The notes under the pieces: generated by a model
The model's database searches: none
What the model was told of the DNA's origin: nothing
The model's input: only the letters and a program-made list of their open reading frames with translations
Made by a program: the position numbers and the translations under genes
In this document: one piece after another, positions 61,977 to 64,000 of the stretch
Position numbering within the stretch: the stretch's first letter is position 1
Layout: each line of letters opens with the position of its first letter
Source: Dyadobacter diqingensis
GTDB taxonomy: Bacteria > Bacteroidota > Bacteroidia > Cytophagales > Spirosomataceae
Direction: 5' to 3'
Assembly (NCBI RefSeq): GCF_024220585.1
Contig: NZ_JAMXKF010000007.1
Span: 182,776 to 246,775, forward strand
DNA: 64,000 bases

Positions 61977-62906
61977 ATGAAAAACATACTTGGAATCCTG
62001 ATTTTCCTGTTAATTTCAATCCCGATTTTCGCGCAGCCTTTTAAAAACAAATCTTCCGGCATTGATAAAAATTTGACCTCAAAACTGGAAAAAGCGATGC
62101 TCGCTTTCAACGGGTCAGCTGGCGTTTATGTGCGGAATTTAAAGACTGGTAAGGCCGCCATGGTTAACGCTGACACCATTTTCCCGACGGCAAGCATGGT
62201 AAAAGTTCCGATCATGATTGGGGTCTTTAATAAACTTAGCAAAGGGGAGCTCAAATTCGATCAGGTGCTGACTTATCGGGATTCATTGAAATACGACGAC
62301 GGCGTGGTTGGTTCATTCCGTGACAGCACGAAAATACCATTGCCAAAAGTGATACATCTGATGATTTCCGAAAGCGATAATACGGGCAGTTTGTGGCTTC
62401 AGGCACTCGCGGGAGGCGGCATTTCCATTAACCAATGGTTAGAGGAAAACGGTTTCACCAGCACGCGGGTAAATTCCCGGACACCCGGCCGTAAACAGGA
62501 ACAGGCAACCTATGGCTGGGGGCAGACTACACCCAAAGAAATGGCTGAATTGATGGCCATGATCTGGCAGGGAAAAGTGATCAGTCCTGCTGCCAGTGAA
62601 AGAATGTACCGCTATCTGGGTATGCAGTTTTGGGACGGAGAAGCGCTGTCACAAATACCGCCTTACATCAAGGCCAGCGCAAAGAGCGGGGCCGTAAACC
62701 AGGCAAAATCCGAGGTTGTTATGGTGCATGCACCACACGGAGATTATGTTTTTTGTATTACCACCAAAAATCAGCAGGACCAGCGCTGGGAGAGAGAAAA
62801 TGAGGGCTACAAGCTAATCCGGAAAGTCTCCGAGATTATCTGGAACCATTTTGAACCGAAAAACAAATGGAAACCCGTAGCAGGTTACGACCGGTGGTGG
62901 TTTTAA
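61977..62906 (+). CDS. Class A beta-lactamase-fold serine hydrolase
   Basis: A 309-residue secreted protein (signal about 1-20, ending PIFAQ) with the serine beta-lactamase triad: S73-M-V-K76, S133-D134-N135 and K236-S237-G238. The omega-loop region before TTP (residues 163-186, R-T-P-G-R-K-Q-E-Q) lacks the usual R-x-E-P-E-L-N pattern, so the general base Glu166 of true class A enzymes is not evident. It may therefore be an esterase or penicillin-binding hydrolase and not an effective beta-lactamase. It is a single gene, divergent from the sigma factor. Confidence 0.85.
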   Translation: MKNILGILIFLLISIPIFAQPFKNKSSGIDKNLTSKLEKAMLAFNGSAGVYVRNLKTGKAAMVNADTIFPTASMVKVPIMIGVFNKLSKGELKFDQVLTYRDSLKYDDGVVGSFRDSTKIPLPKVIHLMISESDNTGSLWLQALAGGGISINQWLEENGFTSTRVNSRTPGRKQEQATYGWGQTTPKEMAELMAMIWQGKVISPAASERMYRYLGMQFWDGEALSQIPPYIKASAKSGAVNQAKSEVVMVHAPHGDYVFCITTKNQQDQRWERENEGYKLIRKVSEIIWNHFEPKNKWKPVAGYDRWWF

Positions 62907-62911
62907 AAATA

Positions 62912-62940
62912 GCCATGGTTATCAATCAGACAACCATGGC
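62912..62940. terminator. Terminator-like hairpin between convergent genes
   Basis: GCCATGGTT (62912-62920) and AACCATGGC (62932-62940) form a perfect 9-bp stem with an 11-nt loop. Leftward it is followed by TATTTTTAAAA and rightward by ATTTGTTTC, so it can end both the hydrolase gene and the gene that ends at 62963. Confidence 0.6.
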
Positions 62941-62962
62941 ATTTGTTTCAAAAAAGTATCGC

Positions 62963-64000
62963 TTAATGACTTTCGCTCGACTCAATACCTAAAATAGTAA
63001 GACGGTAAGGTGTCGTTGAAACCTTTATTTTATTGATCTTGCTAAAATCAGCCACATCAACTTTGAGTAATTCTCCGCTTTTGGGCTGGGTGATATATAA
63101 ATACTTCGATGTCGCTTCGATCTGCGGCTTCTGCGTTTCATCCTTGGCAGTTGCTCCGATCACATTCCCGCTTTTGACAAGGCTATTGGTTTTCAGATCA
63201 TAAATTTTCACCTCCCCGTTATGTAAAAGTGCGATCAGTCTGTTTCCGGCATAATCCACTTTAACCTGTATCAGATCAGCGCTTTCGATAATTGGTGTGA
63301 CCTTATCCGCAACAGGATCGATCAGATAAGCGCCCACCGCGGCAGTATATCCGATAAATTTACCTGCTCCTTTGGCTTCCAGAATTGAGCCGAACCAGGC
63401 TGTCCCAAAAGTGGTGGGATGAGCAATCAAATGTTGCTTGCCCGTAGGCTCAACAACCAAAATACCACTGAATGAGCCAAAAAGCGAGATTTTACCATCA
63501 CTGGCATTACCATGAATACCTTTCGTTTGAACCGTCGATGCAAAAAGTGTCTTGCCAGCCGCGTCGATAATCTTCACCCGCTCAGGTAATACACCCGAGA
63601 CAGAGCCATCCTTTTCCGTGATCGCATAGGTTCCGTTGTCAAACTTGGTCATAGCGCCATGATGCGCAATGTTGCCGGCGTTAATCGTTTTCATTTTGGC
63701 ACCGCTTACGTGAAAATCGGCTGCATTGGCAATACTTAACGTTCCGTCGCCGTCATTGAACGTAATGATTTCATCCGATTTACTTTTAAAATGAGTCGGT
63801 TTGTTACCGTCTCCAATTAATGCACCAAACTTTGGTGTACCCTTCACATCCACGTGGTCGCCGTGTCCTTCAAACCCGGTATCAAACAGTTGCACCAGAT
63901 TGTTTGAACTATTCACCAGCGCTCCAAAACGACCCGCCTGTGTAGGATAAAGCGCCGATTTTGGATATTGTGCCGTAAAAGATTCTATCGAAAGTTTTAC
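62963..64000 (-). CDS. Beta-propeller protein resembling AztD zinc metallochaperone, N-terminus outside window
   Basis: The frame is open to the right edge, giving at least 346 residues without the N-terminus; an internal GTG at 63916 is not the real start. It contains propeller-like repeats and, near the visible N-terminal end, GFEGHGDHVDVKGTPK followed by NKPTHFKSKSDEIITFNDGDG, then NIAHHGAMTKFDNGTYAI. The His/Asp cluster HGDHVD and the 'KPTHF ... NDGDG' order resemble AztD, a periplasmic protein that hands zinc to an ABC importer's binding protein. The comparison is from memory. A general YncE-like propeller is the alternative. Confidence 0.6.
   Translation of the reverse strand, partial: VKLSIESFTAQYPKSALYPTQAGRFGALVNSSNNLVQLFDTGFEGHGDHVDVKGTPKFGALIGDGNKPTHFKSKSDEIITFNDGDGTLSIANAADFHVSGAKMKTINAGNIAHHGAMTKFDNGTYAITEKDGSVSGVLPERVKIIDAAGKTLFASTVQTKGIHGNASDGKISLFGSFSGILVVEPTGKQHLIAHPTTFGTAWFGSILEAKGAGKFIGYTAAVGAYLIDPVADKVTPIIESADLIQVKVDYAGNRLIALLHNGEVKIYDLKTNSLVKSGNVIGATAKDETQKPQIEATSKYLYITQPKSGELLKVDVADFSKINKIKVSTTPYRLTILGIESSESH

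Overview
The window looks like chromosomal DNA of a member of the Bacteroidota, most likely order Cytophagales (a Dyadobacter/Spirosoma-like organism; the genus is inferred from overall gene style, not proven). Reasons: a SusC/SusD outer-membrane pair, a secreted protein with a C-terminal type IX secretion sorting domain, very large FtsX/MacB-type permeases of about 800 residues, many lipoproteins and TonB-type proteins, A-rich leaders rather than Shine-Dalgarno sites, and promoters of the Bacteroidota form TTG-N19-TAnnTTTG. No insertion sequence, prophage, CRISPR array, tRNA or rRNA was seen. Most of the window is ordinary core and envelope chromosome, and the unusual material is mainly regulatory and repetitive.

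Layout. 1-4.1 kb: the end of a helix-hairpin-helix protein, then a leftward run: LOG-family protein, Crp/Fnr regulator, two small membrane proteins, sterol desaturase-like enzyme and another membrane protein. Two perfect FNR-type boxes sit inside this run. 4.2-10.7 kb: rpiB, a polytopic membrane protein, rbfA, a LolC/E-like permease and an M1 aminopeptidase. 10.8-14.5 kb: a LacI-family regulator, a regulatory region with paired operator-like sites and a predicted small RNA, then an overlapping pair (ferredoxin-type flavoreductase plus a protein with a DxDDTA motif). 14.6-16.1 kb: Nfu-type Fe-S protein, L27 and L21. 16.4-23.5 kb: redoxin, SMP-30-like protein, a DUF1361/DgkA/membrane protein/winged-helix operon, DUF2911 and recG. 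23.5-31 kb: FGGY kinase, SGNH lipoprotein, two paralogous beta-barrels, a TolC plus ABC ATPase pair and a Tat-exported alkaline phosphatase. 31.3-34.3 kb: PQQ quinohaemoprotein dehydrogenase followed by three tandem copies of a composite repeat. 34.3-39.7 kb: DeoR regulator divergent from susC-susD.

40.2-53.2 kb: the most striking gene cluster, five tandem paralogous ABC permeases with one secreted ConA-like protein among them and no ATPase. 53.4-57 kb: a lipoprotein built of exact 18-residue TSGGS repeats, two small lipoproteins (one a Kazal-type inhibitor) and a GH1 glycosidase. 57.2-59.7 kb: a four-repeat T9SS cargo protein. 59.7-61.1 kb: 1.4 kb of AT-rich DNA without a convincing gene. 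61.1-64 kb: an ECF sigma factor, a class A beta-lactamase-fold serine hydrolase that appears to lack the usual omega-loop Glu, and an incomplete beta-propeller protein resembling the AztD metallochaperone family.

Best leads: (1) two identical FNR boxes, each exactly 30 nt from a -7-like element, next to a Crp/Fnr gene whose recognition helix carries the matching E-x2-SR pattern; (2) an 11-bp inverted repeat that makes overlapping divergent promoters, with LacI-type operators on one side and a short terminator-bounded transcript on the other; (3) the permease array; (4) the DxDD protein coupled to a flavoreductase; (5) two families of intergenic repeats, one of which abuts stop codons.
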